From Coprinellus micaceus (taxonomy: Eukaryota > Basidiomycota > Agaricomycetes > Agaricales > Psathyrellaceae), in the NCBI GenBank assembly GCA_951394405.1, contig OX596342.1:1550001-1614000 (forward strand): 64,000 nucleotides of DNA, read 5' to 3'. The position numbers and the translations under genes are program-made. Below, in pieces: positions 10,696-21,294 of this stretch (within the stretch, counting starts at the first letter, position 1; every line of letters starts with the position of its first letter). The notes under the pieces are model-generated. The model ran no database searches. It worked only from the letters and a program-made list of their open reading frames with translations, and was not told where the DNA came from.

Positions 10696-11512
10696 AATCG
10701 TTAGAAGTGGGCGTCAAATGCAATCGAGCCCTGGGTTGGGTATCTAGTGGGTCGTGACGGTTCAAATACAAGCCCAGGGAACCGAAAAAGACGGTTTGGG
10801 GCGATCGATGGAATGGAGGAAGCGCCGTTGTCACGGTGCTGGTTGAATGATGGCGCTGATTGGTTAAGCGCCGGAGCCAGCACCCTGGCGCGCTCCTGAC
10901 CCCTTGAAGGCCTAAGATTGCCGATATGGCCGCGTTGGCCTTCCTGCCCTATCGTACTGAAGGCCCGGGAAGATTATAGTTAGTACATTGTAAAACGTGC
11001 TTCAATGTGAATGGAATTCATCCCTGAGATGGTACTGTCGAACCAAGATCTCGGCGATGGTGCAATGTGCGGCTTGCGGTCACCACCTGAGTGCAAAGAA
11101 CGGGCGCTAGTTGTCCATATCAAGCTTGAAGTGGCCGGGAAAGTGGCGAAGTGACCGGCCTCGCCTCGGGCCTCTTCTGGTACCGACGCGATCCAGACGC
11201 GACGCGCTCCTTGCGGCAATTGAGGGGCGTGGTTTTGAAAAGGCAAGTCTGGCCCCTATCCTTACACGATGTTCTGCAATGTGGGGGCGCCAATCTTGGG
11301 GGCATAAAGTGCCCGGTGAGACTCCGAATGTCATATCAGGGACGGAAGTTGATGAATCAAGGTCTGATTGTGGTATCGAACCGGGGTACTGTGCAGGCCC
11401 CCATGGCCAAGAAGACCAGTCATGTCCTGGATTCCCGGAGTATTAGTAGAAGGGTGGTATCGATCGTAGGAGCGTTGTGGGCAATGGTCAGATGCAATGA
11501 CGGACGGGGAAT
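10696..11512. other. No supported gene
   Basis: Intergenic DNA between calmodulin and the F-box gene. Frames of up to 125 codons occur on the plus strand but lack recognisable features and overlap equally long frames on the other strand. Confidence 0.45.
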
Positions 11513-12770
11513 TCAAGCCTTGATATGAATAGTGAATGTCCAGTTATCCCTCGATGGTGGATCGTCGCTAGATACGCTCGGTCTAATAACGACGGTACAA
11601 TCCTTCAGTAACCTTCTCAGAGCCTCCAGATGGACTTTGAGCTTGGTCTCGACATCTTGCGGGGAGCGCGGTGGCATCGCTGGCGACCAGTACTGCCAGG
11701 GGATGGACGTTGGCGTATTCTGGAAAACTATCCATGGCACTCTGAGCTCAAGATGCTGAAGGTGTTTAAGTCCGCCGAACAGCTCCATGAGCTCAACAGT
11801 GGGTGGCTCCCGCGCCTGGCCAAAACGAAGTCTGCGCAAACGGGGACCTGCCTTGACTAGCCCTATCCGTGGATCAGCACGGTGCACGTAGATACAATAA
11901 AAATGGCACGGGAATGGACGAACTCACTTTCCACTGCAGAGGAGCTGAAGTGGATCCCTTCCAGCACCTCGAGACGTTTGCAAACCTGCATAGCCGAGAC
12001 AATTTGGCTTCCATCTCCTTGGTGGCAGACCGCCTGCTTGACGTTAGGACAAGATCGCATGACCCAGTGCGCCTGAGCCGGGAGGATCAGGGTATCGACG
12101 GACAGGAAAGCGTGTCCCTGAAAAGCGAATTTGATGTCCGAAACCACGTCCGCCTGCGCGAAGTGGATATTAAGCACCTTCAGATGTGAGCAGGAGCGCA
12201 TGGCCTTGACAAGTAATGGAAGAGCTGCTTCTAGGCGGGTCTGACTGAGGACGACACGCATATTCCTATGTCGGTCCACATGAGTTCCAATTTCGAGGCA
12301 GAGTCCGGCGCCAATACACACCTAGTGTACTTTGCCAGCTCAGGCGCGTCACCCAGTCCTCCACATATTCTGATCAACCTTTCCGCACATTGAACAAACC
12401 ACTGTTCCCCTGAATGTGGCCTCGCGATAGCCCCAAGCTCAACGCTCTCGTACATCATCGGCAGCAAGAGACCCCTCCACTTCCTACACGTTTGTGACAT
12501 GGCACGGAGAACCTTGTACCGGACAAGGGCTCCCTCCTTGAGATAATATCCCGCGTTTAACGCGTCACCATGGCTTGGGAGGTTGAATGCAATGAACTGA
12601 AAATATGAGACGACTTCATGAAGGATTTCGGCAGGAACGTCGGCTGTCACGTCGCGACTCGGAGTGGTGAGGTGGGCGAACGCTGCCCCCTCCGCTTGCT
12701 CGGCAGCCAGTGCTACAGCTGCGGCTTCGGCGCGTCGCCGGGCCTTCCTCCTCGACGCCTTCGAAGGCAT
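11513..12770 (-). CDS. F-box protein, 378 aa
   Basis: Three exons: 12770-12322, 12265-11928, 11862-11513. The N-terminus is Arg/Ala-rich. An F-box-like motif follows (VPAEILHEVVSYF, then LRAMSQTCRKWRGLLLPMMYE). Behind it is a leucine-rich C-terminal region: LKVLNIHFAQ, VDTLILPAQAH, CPNVKQAVCHQGDGSQI and LRRLRFGQ. It is a paralogue of the F-box genes at 34 kb and 40.5 kb and of the broken copy at 13.2-25.9 kb. F-box proteins present substrates to SCF ubiquitin ligases; no substrate can be deduced. A copy of GGGCGCTTA lies about 300 bp upstream, at 13072. Confidence 0.8.
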
Positions 12771-13227
12771 CCCAGTCAGAGAGGGAATGAGAATCGGGTT
12801 GAGGTTGAAGGTGTTGAGGAATGCCAGCGACGACGCCCGCGCTTCCGGCCGCGTGCCGAGTGATAGGACCTTGCCGAAATCACTTGAGCCAAGGAAGTGC
12901 TAGTGACGTGGGGACCTTGCACACCCAGTTCAACCCGGGTCACAGGCAAGCCCTGTGTTTGTTGCACTTTCATTTACTCATGAAGGCTTTTTGGTCCGTC
13001 CGTAGCCACACGTGTTCCCAACGAGGATACCCCCTGCGCTCCGATCGACGGCTTCTTTAAACTGTCTTCCTGGGCGCTTATTTGTTGCGAAAGGGCTAAA
13101 ACAGTGGAGTAAATGGATTTCCCGTGTATTTGGCATCACAATATATACGATAGCGCTGTGTAGAGAGTTTCGAGTCATTGATCCAAATTACTGGGCAGGA
13201 AATCGACAGTGATGAAAAGGAGCATCA
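12771..13227. other. Intergenic, upstream of the F-box gene
   Basis: No gene seen. It holds the promoter side of the 12770 F-box gene and the 3' flank of the broken F-box copy, with GGGCGCTTA at 13072-13080. Confidence 0.5.
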
Positions 13228-13988
13228 TCAAGACAGAGGGCTTCTCCCGAACTGAACAACCTTGAGGTGCTTCCTCATCAGCGGCTTCAATAAACCCATT
13301 ATTTGCTTGTTGGATATGTCGCCCGCCCACCCAAACCTAATTTCGCGCAAAAGAGGGCCAGCCTCCACCAACCCTATAAAAACCTCGTAAGCGCATGTAT
13401 CACTGAGGGAATACTAGAGGAAGCTCATACTTTCAACGAGCCTCGCATCAGAGCGTGTCCCAACTATTACTTCCACACTCTTGCACACCTGCTTCATCGC
13501 CGTGATGATCTGGCTCCCGCACCCCTGGTGGCATACCACTCTCTTTGCGTTGGGGCAGCACCGCAGGAGCTGGTGGGCCTGCGTCGGAAGGATGACTGTC
13601 TCGACAGAGGGGAAGGACATGTTCTTAAACGTGTTTTTGAAGTCGGTGGCTGTTTCTGCCTGCGCAAAGTGAATGTTGACCACCTTAAGGTTTACGCAAG
13701 CGCCCATGCACTTGGCAAACGAGGGAAGCGTTTCTGCCAGACGGTATCGGGTGAAGACGACCCGAATACTCCTAAAGTGCGTGGAATGATGGTGAGTGGA
13801 GCTCTCGCACATCACAGAAAGCCTACCTAGTGTGCCACGCCAACTCCGGGTTGTCTCCCAGCCCTCCACACTTACTTATCAACCGCTCTGCGCACTGGAT
13901 GTACCACTGATCCTCAGCTTGCGACTCCGGTCTCACGGTCGCACCCGCGTCGACGCCCTGATAAAGCAGAGGAAGGAGCGTCCTCCTC
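13228..13988 (-). pseudogene. Broken F-box gene, part 3 (C-terminal piece)
   Basis: Reading leftward it starts in mid-codon with RRTLLPLLYQGVDAG, keeps two introns at the family positions (before the SIRVVF block and before RLVEAGPLLREIRF) and stops at 13228-13230, about 70 residues earlier than its paralogues. It shares VETVILPTQAH, CPNAKRVVCHQGCGSQI and VNIHFAQAE with the 12770 gene. Its 5' edge is the Plavaka transposon end at 13993, behind the 4-bp target repeat CAGT (13989-13992). The codon cut here is completed exactly by part 2 at 19041-19090. Confidence 0.82.
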
Positions 13989-13992
13989 CAGT

Positions 13993-14005
13993 GCATCAGG
14001 GAAAA
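13993..14005 (+). repeat. Plavaka left terminal inverted repeat
   Basis: GCATCAGGGAAAA, the inverse of the sequence at 19028-19040, directly after the CAGT target copy. Confidence 0.9.
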
Positions 14006-14240
14006 GCTCACTTACCAAATTAGCCGTATTGGCTTTAATTACAGCGTCCTCCTCCACCTTGGTATAACTCGGACTAATATACACTGATGTTCCCCGAATT
14101 GGCCTAATGTCCTAGCTTTTGGCCTCACCTTGGTTGTTGGTTATCCCAATTACCCAGCCTCAGTCTGTCTCTATTTGATCTGGGACACGTCGCAGCTAAG
14201 GTAAGAGCAGGTTATAAAATCAAGACAATGGTCATGGTAT

Positions 14241-17200
14241 TTAGTAGATAGTAGAATAAGAGAACCGGGAGGTAAAAGGGTTAACGAAGAAGTGAGTAGC
14301 ACGGTCCAGTACATCGGAAGACTTCCATGTACGGTCGACGGATGGCCCGAAATCGGGGTACAAATGAATACTCTGCCAGACAGAGTCAAGAGGAACGATG
14401 CTCGAGAGCTTTTCACCATTTTGAATGAGATACGAGATCTTGTAGAGCCCGTGATTTCGATCTGCTTGCTGAGGGAAGTCGGTGAACCAATCAACATAAG
14501 CAAAGTGTGTAGAGGGGAGGTTGACGCCAGGACGGGTGAACCAACGCTCGATCGCGGCCTTCGGTAGCGAGAAAATGCACCGTATACGGCCCACGGAGCT
14601 ACCCTGTATACCGGACTCGCCTTGCTGGAGAGTGATAACGGCGGTGTCGAAACGCCCAGGAATGAGCTTGCCGTAACGGTCATAACGGGAGGGCTGGGCG
14701 TGGATCGCGTCGACAACTGTGTCAGCAGCGTCGTTGGAATAGGGATCTCGGTTCGTGAACTTGATGCGGTGATAGACGCTGAGGTGTTGGAACGGGAAAA
14801 AGAAGGTTCGGATTGCCAATTCAATCCGCGCCCGAGAATAGTCCGGGTGTTGAAGATGGGTGATGAACCTTGCCAGTGCAGGCTTGAGGTTAAGTGCACC
14901 GTATGAGGTAGCGAGCACATCTAGGCTGACATTACGAGCCGACGGATGCTTCGCCATGGTTATGGCCCGTGGAAGGGTTAGTGTTGGGAGAGGACGAATG
15001 TGCTGGAGGGTTTCGGGGTGCATCCCCCTATGCTCGTCATCGAGCCATTCCAAACGGCGCTTAACTCGGCGCTCGTGCTGGTGTACACGCTCGCGGCGAT
15101 CAAGCCATGTCGTCATCTGCATGTACTCGTCTTTCCGGTTTGTGGCTCGGTAGGCTTCCTTTGCGAGGTCGATGTGTAAGCGCTCGGTATACGCGGTGTT
15201 GTAGTTGTCGGTAGTGCCGAAGAGTTCAATGTAGTACCGGTAGTGTCCCATCGAATGGAGCTTCGGAAAGTTGAAGTGAGTTCGGATACCGAGGTCGATG
15301 AAAATCTCTTTGTTTGCGTGGAACCGGTCCAAGGCCTCCTGGAGAAGGTCGAGAGTTTCGTATGAATGGACAGGATACTGTGCAAGGTATATGAAGTCCA
15401 GAACAGCACGTACAGCCCGGATTAGGCGACCACTTGCAAGGTTATCCGGAAGGCGAACTCCAATGATGAGGGAAAGGAGAATCTGCGCGATTTGTGCATG
15501 CTCGGTACCAGTGACACGTGAAAGCGAGGAGATGCCCTTGAAGAAAAGACGAATGTTGTGATTTGGAGGGAGGCGGCGACAGCGAGCATCGATTTCAGCG
15601 TCTCCGTATGCTGACCGAAGCCACAGGATGACGTGCTTGAGAACCCCCTGTTGGAGTTGGTGGAGAATGTCCGGGACGATAGTGGAATAGATGTTGAGGA
15701 AGGGGAGTTGGCGCCAGAAAGGGCGCTGGATCGGACGGATTCCTGCGTCGGCACATGCCCTCGTGAAGGCGGTCGGCCCTTGACTGATGGTGTCGAGGGT
15801 TTGTAGAATGGGAAGGGAATTGCGAGGGGGTAATGCGCTGCCTCCCTCACCGAGGTCGTCCTTTTCTGCAGGGCATGTCGGACACCAGCCGTTCTTGATG
15901 AGAGTGACGAGCAGTTGCTCAGGGTAATCACCAACGTAGGTAGCGAGGATGGGATGCCCACGTCGGAGCACTCCGTCCCCACTAACGAGATCCATTCCCT
16001 CATTCCCGGCCTTAACCAAGGGGTGCAAAATATGGGCCATACACTGGTGGAAGAGGTTAGCCAATGACCGCCTACGTGCGGCCTTGTTGACCATGGTATC
16101 AAGCTTGGTGGCAGGGAGATACGCCAAGAGCACTTGCGCTTGTCGACTGGGCTTGCGCCGGATGTGCTTGGGTAGGTTTCCGATCGTGAGGTAGACGGGA
16201 TATGCCGTGATGTTGCGGAACGTGGTCAGCTGTGTTTTGTCGGAAGAGATGATGACAGGTATAACCATCACCCCAGGTCCGACCTTGGCGTTGAGCTCTT
16301 TCTATTTAAGTGTGTCAGTCCAAGCAAGTAGCAACAAGCTCAGGGCATGAGACATACCTGCTTCCCCCACCACCATTTTCCGGTATGCATGTCATAAAAG
16401 AGCCTAAGGGTGGTATCCTTGTCGGAGTAGTGTCGCTCAGGCTCAAAGACAAGCTCAGAAGTGAAGTCGGGCTCTGCCCACAGCGCCTTGATACACTCCA
16501 CGATGTTTCGAGAATAGAACTCATGCGCTTCACCTGCGATAATGGCCTCCTTTCGCTGGAACCTTGGACGGCCTGGGAGCTTTGTGTCAATGATCCGGTT
16601 CAGTTCATTTGTCGTCCCAAATGATAGTCCGAGGGCATCCTGAACCTGAAATTAAAGTAAATTCATAGGACGACCTGCGAGATGCATTGATACGTACTCC
16701 ATCAATAGTTAGAAGCTCCGAGAACGCCGTGGATCCAGGACCCCTCAGCTTTGCCCAGCGAGCTACCTCCCATTCAATCTTGGATGCGAATGGTGCATAG
16801 GGATTTTTGGCAGCGCTTTTGGCATCCGCAGAGACAGTGGTGGATCCGTCTTGGGATTGAATATGCCCGGGGTTCATATCAGGGTAGACGTCTGAGTAGC
16901 GCTCTATCACAGGATTCTGGGTGCCGGCACGAAGTTCTGCCTCGCGGCGTTCCTCCGAGGATGTGGGGTTGGCAAAGTAGGGATCAGAGTTGAACAGATG
17001 TTCAACTTCAGGGTCGAACTCTGACACTGCAGGTGGGTGGGCATCAGGACAATCGCCAGAATTAACTGGCCTGGGCCCGGTCGTGGTCGTGGTCGCATCG
17101 GGAATAGGCGCAGGAGGTTCCCAGGTATCCTGTAGTTCCAGTGCAGCCACCGCGGCCCATTCGTCGTCAGATTCATCTTCATCACAGAGGCCACCCTGAC

Positions 17201-17480
17201 CAAAGTCTTCATCAAGGTAAGCGTCGGCAGCACCAAAGAGGTCACCAGCGAACGGAATAGGGTCGGAGGACGGGTCGTCATCGAAATCAGGTACTTGCAT
17301 ACCGCCGAGAGCGGCAATGGGGGCGGCGGGTTGTTGAGATGCTGGGGACGCTGCATGTGCTTGAAACACAGCTTGACACAGGGGGTCTCGACTGGTTTCT
17401 ATGTGTGCCTTGAAACCGGTGAGTGAAAGGCCAGATTTGCCACAGCCAATACAGTGACCTCCTTCAAGGTATGCGGACAT
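14241..17480 (-). CDS. Plavaka-type transposase, 1043 aa
   Basis: Three exons: 17480-16698, 16645-16358, 16301-14241, with canonical splice sites. The N-terminus has a zinc-finger-like pattern (CIGCGKSGLSLTGFKAH), then an acidic low-complexity region. Exon 2 and the start of exon 3 carry the hallmark Plavaka core: LRLFYDMHTGKWWWGKQ, then VIPVIISSDKTQLTTF, YPVYLTIGNLPK and RRKPSRQAQVLLAYLP. Further on are CPTCPAEKDDLG, a Cys/Asp block typical of the family, and DILHQLQQGVLKH. The frame is intact to the stop, so the enzyme may be active. Divergent transcription from the DUF6532 gene leaves 268 bp of shared promoter. Confidence 0.9.
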
Positions 17481-17748
17481 TGTCAGAGTGGGTGTCAGAG
17501 GGGTGGTGAAGGTGCGGTGAATGCAATAAACATATGAAATTGTGGTAGATGCTAAGACGAGCTAGGTTATCGGATAAGAAAGATAGGGCTTGGCCAATCG
17601 GACTTGGATAGCATCCTCTCCGGTGAATCGCGTGCTTGCTGGCACAGCAACGTTTAAGGGAGCAGTGAGGGGTTGATCGCACCTTGCTCTCTCCCACCCT
17701 CCCAGAGCACCCCACAGGACGACTTCTGACGACTTCACCAATTAATCC

Positions 17749-18705
17749 ATGGCACCAGCGACCAGCAAGACCCAGAGCGTACAAGAGCGGGCAAAGCAAG
17801 AGCTTGAAACTCGAAGGCGTAGCCAGAGAGGTCAAGAGCTCGAGGGCCGCCGCACACAGAATGATGCTCCTGGCCGGAAGAATTCGGAAGTCCCTACAAA
17901 GCGGGGTCGAACCAGCAATTGTGAGTCGGACTGTCAGATATTCGTGCGAGGCTTGACCACGTTCTCAACTGGGGTATGAGTTCCACGTCGGTCCGGGTTT
18001 CCTTTACTGACACGCATTTCCCAGGTCTTCGCAGCGCTCCTTGAATTTCAAGACGACCGCTACATCTTCCCGGGCGAATGGGTTGGGCTTTCTGGGCAAA
18101 GGGTACGTGCTCCTTGTCCTGTATTCATGACCTGACTTGACCTGCCTGGTGTCAGTACGACCACAAGGCGGACTCCCCATATCAGCACCCCGCCATTCTC
18201 GAGACGCTCAAGGCATCCTTCTTCCACACGCCATCGTCCATCGGGTTCCGTGTCATCAAGGAATACAACGACTCGCTCACGGATGCTCCAAAGCGCATCC
18301 TCCCGCCCTCGATGGTTGCTCTTGCCGCTACTGGGGTATGAGTTCCACGTCGGTCCGGGTTTCCTTTACTGACACGCATTTCCCAGGTCTTCGCAGCGCT
18401 CCTTGAATGGGAAACTGGTCGTCACAAGAAGGAACCTCGTTTCGAGGGTAACCTTTATTCCGCTGTGTATCGCAGCCACCTTGATTTCATCGAGGGCATC
18501 AAGGATGACAAGGAGGCTGCGTTCTATGGGATCCTCTCAACCTTGTATGAGCTCGTGACGTGCGTCTATTCCCGTGTTCGCCGTTTGTGACTGGTGCTGA
18601 TCGTGCTCTTCCCTTGCACCCCATAGCGAGTCCGATGGCACCATTGTTCGCAAGCAGACGACACGCGGCCTCCGTGGAATCATGGATCTTAGCAAGTATA
18701 CTTAG
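17749..18705 (+). CDS. DUF6532-like protein carried by the Plavaka element
   Basis: Five exons: 17749-17973, 18025-18102, 18156-18335, 18387-18559, 18627-18705; 244 aa. The N-terminus is basic and polar (MAPATSKTQSVQERAKQE), probably disordered or DNA-binding. The rest matches the DUF6532 pattern of Agaricomycete proteins: an ILETLKASFF block, IKEYNDSLTDAPKRILPP, MVALAATGVFAALLEWETG and a helical C-terminus. Introns 1 and 3 are copies of each other within a 79-bp direct repeat, and exon 2 starts with the same VFAALLE as exon 4. It lies inside the transposon termini, so it is transposon cargo or an accessory factor. The function is unknown. Confidence 0.75.
17968..18408 (+). repeat. 79-bp direct repeat spanning an intron of the DUF6532 gene
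   Basis: Positions 17968-18046 and 18330-18408 are identical (offset 362). Each copy holds the exon end ACTGGG, the whole 51-bp intron and the first 22 bases of the next exon. Confidence 0.92.
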
Positions 18706-19027
18706 AATCTATCCCTTGCTCTCTGTCTACCCTGTAGTTCCTCATACTGTTCTCATACCAATGATATGCATGTGTTGCTTCGTCACAACTCACGAGTGAA
18801 TGTTCGTTATATTGAGGATATATAAGGAAGGCTTTGGTTCTATATTGGTGCTATGTTAGTCCACGTCGGTCCATCCTGGTGGGGCATTAGCCCAAAATTA
18901 GTTTGTTTAACTGGGACCGGTCTAATCGCACCAAACCGACCGATCTACCCAAGTTGTACCAACCTTCGGGAACTTCACACCAACATCAGATAACTCCCCC
19001 AACTTTCTACCAATTTGGCGAGGGGGG

Positions 19028-19040
19028 TTTTCCCTGATGC
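19028..19040 (-). repeat. Plavaka right terminal inverted repeat
   Basis: TTTTCCCTGATGC, the inverse of 13993-14005, followed by the second target copy CAGT at 19041-19044. Confidence 0.9.
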
Positions 19041-19090
19041 CAGTCCCTGCAAGTCTGGGACATGGCACGCAGAGCGTTCGACCGCTCGAG
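19041..19090 (-). pseudogene. Broken F-box gene, part 2 (50-bp middle piece)
   Basis: The minus strand reads LERSNALRAMSQTCRDW, the F-box helix seen in the paralogues (LERQDALRAMSQTC at 40.7 kb). It is the only host sequence left between the two transposons. Its left edge carries the Plavaka target copy CAGT and its right edge an 11-bp repeat GACCGCTCGAG (19080-19090), repeated at 25581-25591 beyond the KDZ element. Confidence 0.85.
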
Positions 19091-19499
19091 GACGAGTCTG
19101 AACGGGGACGTCCGTGACGTGACGCGGATGTCGCGGACGTCACGGATGTGTACTTGTTTACTTCCACGCCAGGTTTCCGTCTCACCCTCACGCAATATAA
19201 GCCCCCTCCTGTCGTTTCTCGCCCCAGACCGCCATTTCCTCCCTTGTTCTCCTCTAGATACGTCCGGTAAGCGAAACCCCTCTTCATCGACGTGAGTCTG
19301 GATCATTCTTCCCCTCGCTGCATTGTTCTGATAGTCGCCTGTATAGCCCTTGTCTCTCACACTTCTCGTCGCAACCATGGTGTGTATTGCCCACGGCGTC
19401 GAGCTCCTCAATGGTTGACACTCTTCTTGGTCAGATACTATACATACATGCCTTTTATGAAGCCCGCCAAGCCGCCGCCACCCGCTCCTACCCCCAAGA

Positions 19500-21294
19500 A
19501 TGTCTGAGCCACGCGAATGGATCCCGCCTCACTGCTTCGACTGTCAAGCGTCCATCAAGCCCCAAATCGTTACACAAAACACGAACGGCAACCTTGGCCG
19601 CAAGTTTATCGCTGTAAGTCTCTCCGTTGGTGGTATCTGAGCCTCGGGAATTGACCCTCGCCTTGCCCCATTAGTGCAAAGGCGTACCCGAAACACACAA
19701 CTTCTTTCGGTGGATCCTTCATGACCTGGAGACAGGCCTTGTCTCCATCCTTGGTTCTGCACCTGTCTCTGCACCGGGAGCCCCCAAGTACAGCGGTCCA
19801 TGCCCCATTCCTGACTGCACCAACCAGTCTCGCAATGTCAACCCCAAATGCGAGAACTTTGCCTGCTCAGTCGATTGCCGCCAGTTGTTTGGTGGCTGCA
19901 AGATACATCCAATGCCGTTGTCGCTCCTGCCTCCACCACCCTCTCCACCCCCTGTCCCAAGCGCAGTCTCTTCAACGCCCTCGTCGTCGTCTGCCTCTGT
20001 CTCATCTCAATCTCAACCGTCAACCCAACCTACTCCAAGCACGTCCACCTCTACCCAGCTCACCAAGTCTGCCTCCCACCCTACCTATGCCTCGCAAATG
20101 CGCCCTGCTGTTGCGGCCCGTCTTGCGAAGGAGAAGGAAGCCCTCAAGAGGAAGCAGGAGTTGGAGGAGCAGCGGGTCGCTAATCGGCTGAAGGAGGAGG
20201 GAACCGTGTTCATCGCTTCGTGGCATTTCGTATGTGCTTACTCTATTCTCTGGGTGCGACCTGTCCCTCATGCCTCCCGTCAGGATCATATCATGCCGAC
20301 GGATCTCACCCTTCAGCCTACCCAGACTACCACATTCTACACCTATCCATTCATCAAGTTCACTGCCGAGCTTCTCGAGCTTCTTGGACTTGAAGGCCAC
20401 ACCGTCTTCTATCTGTTCTACCCCAAGCGTCAGGAGTGGACCCTCATCCTCGAGGGATTTGTCTACAACGTCAAGGAGTTGGGCAAGCATGTCTTCCTTC
20501 GCGCCAAGACTGTTGAGGTCGCTCACTGCTACCACATCGACATCTACCTCTCTCAGCTCAAGAATGTCCTCACAACTACCCCAGCTACTCCGAACATCCG
20601 CACCAACCTGGCCTACAACAGGGCGGCCATCAAGGCTCGCAAGGACGAGGACCTTATTGCGTCGGCTCCACCACCTGCTACTCCTCTCTTTCGATACAGC
20701 CCTTCACCGTTCTCCGACGTCGCCTCCCCTCCAGTCCGCCTTGTCACCCCTATCAAGCGCCGCCGTGAGACCCCTTCTCCTCCTCGCCGGCTAGCTGCTG
20801 GCCAGCTGCTGCTCACCACCATCGCTGAGCTTGACGCCACCGGTCCTGAAGTTGTCGACATCACGCCTCGTGCCGCCAAGCGCATTGCCTCCTCCCCCAC
20901 TCTTCCCAGGGCCGACTTTCCCAATGGCTTCCACTTCTCCTTCGTACACGACCTCCTTGTTCAGTGTGGGGCACTGAAGAAGGCTTCGGAACGCCAAGCG
21001 GTATACAGTGAATTTGGGGCTGGAACCTACAACAGCAAGCGCTTCTCCGAGTACAAGCAGCGATGGGGCAAGGCCACCGAGGAGCAGAAGGAGAGGTACA
21101 AGAGGGCTGGACCCGAGGGGACCTGGCTTGCGTTCACCAAGGAGGTCTCTCACCCAGCTGCAGCGAAGAGGGCGGCCAAGCGCCGCATTACCCGTGAGGA
21201 CAAGAAGGGGAAGGCCCGCGCTTCATCGACCTTGGAGGAGGAGGATGACGACAACGAGGAACAAGGTAGCGACAACCCTGTCACCACCCTTTAG
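19500..21294 (+). CDS. GRF-type zinc-finger protein inside the KDZ element, 559 aa
   Basis: Three exons: 19500-19613, 19675-20229, 20284-21294. The second intron is 54 bp, so the frame also reads through it. Residues 12-48 fit a GRF zinc finger: CFDCQ, then NTNGNLGRKFIAC and HNFFRWIL. A second Cys cluster (CPIPDCTNQS, CENFACSVDC) follows. Then come a Pro/Ser/Thr-rich linker, a coiled-coil-like Lys/Glu stretch (about 155-185), a globular middle around YTYPFIKFTAELLELLGLEG and a basic C-terminus with RWGKATEEQKERYK. GRF fingers bind single-stranded DNA in other proteins. Its position within the transposon suggests a transposition or maintenance role, which is inference. Confidence 0.72.

Larger units (their letters stand above)
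13993..19040. mobile_element. Complete Plavaka (CACTA-like) DNA transposon, 5,048 bp
   Basis: Perfect 13-bp terminal inverted repeats GCATCAGGGAAAA lie at 13993-14005 and 19028-19040. After nine divergent bases they resume as CCAAATT on both ends. The flanks are the direct repeat CAGT at 13989-13992 and 19041-19044, a 4-bp target duplication. Inside are a Plavaka transposase (minus) and a divergent DUF6532 gene (plus). It sits inside an F-box gene whose two broken edges join in frame. Confidence 0.88.

Noticed and set aside
14171..14920. 249-codon minus frame
   Set aside because: Shadow of the Plavaka transposase in another register.
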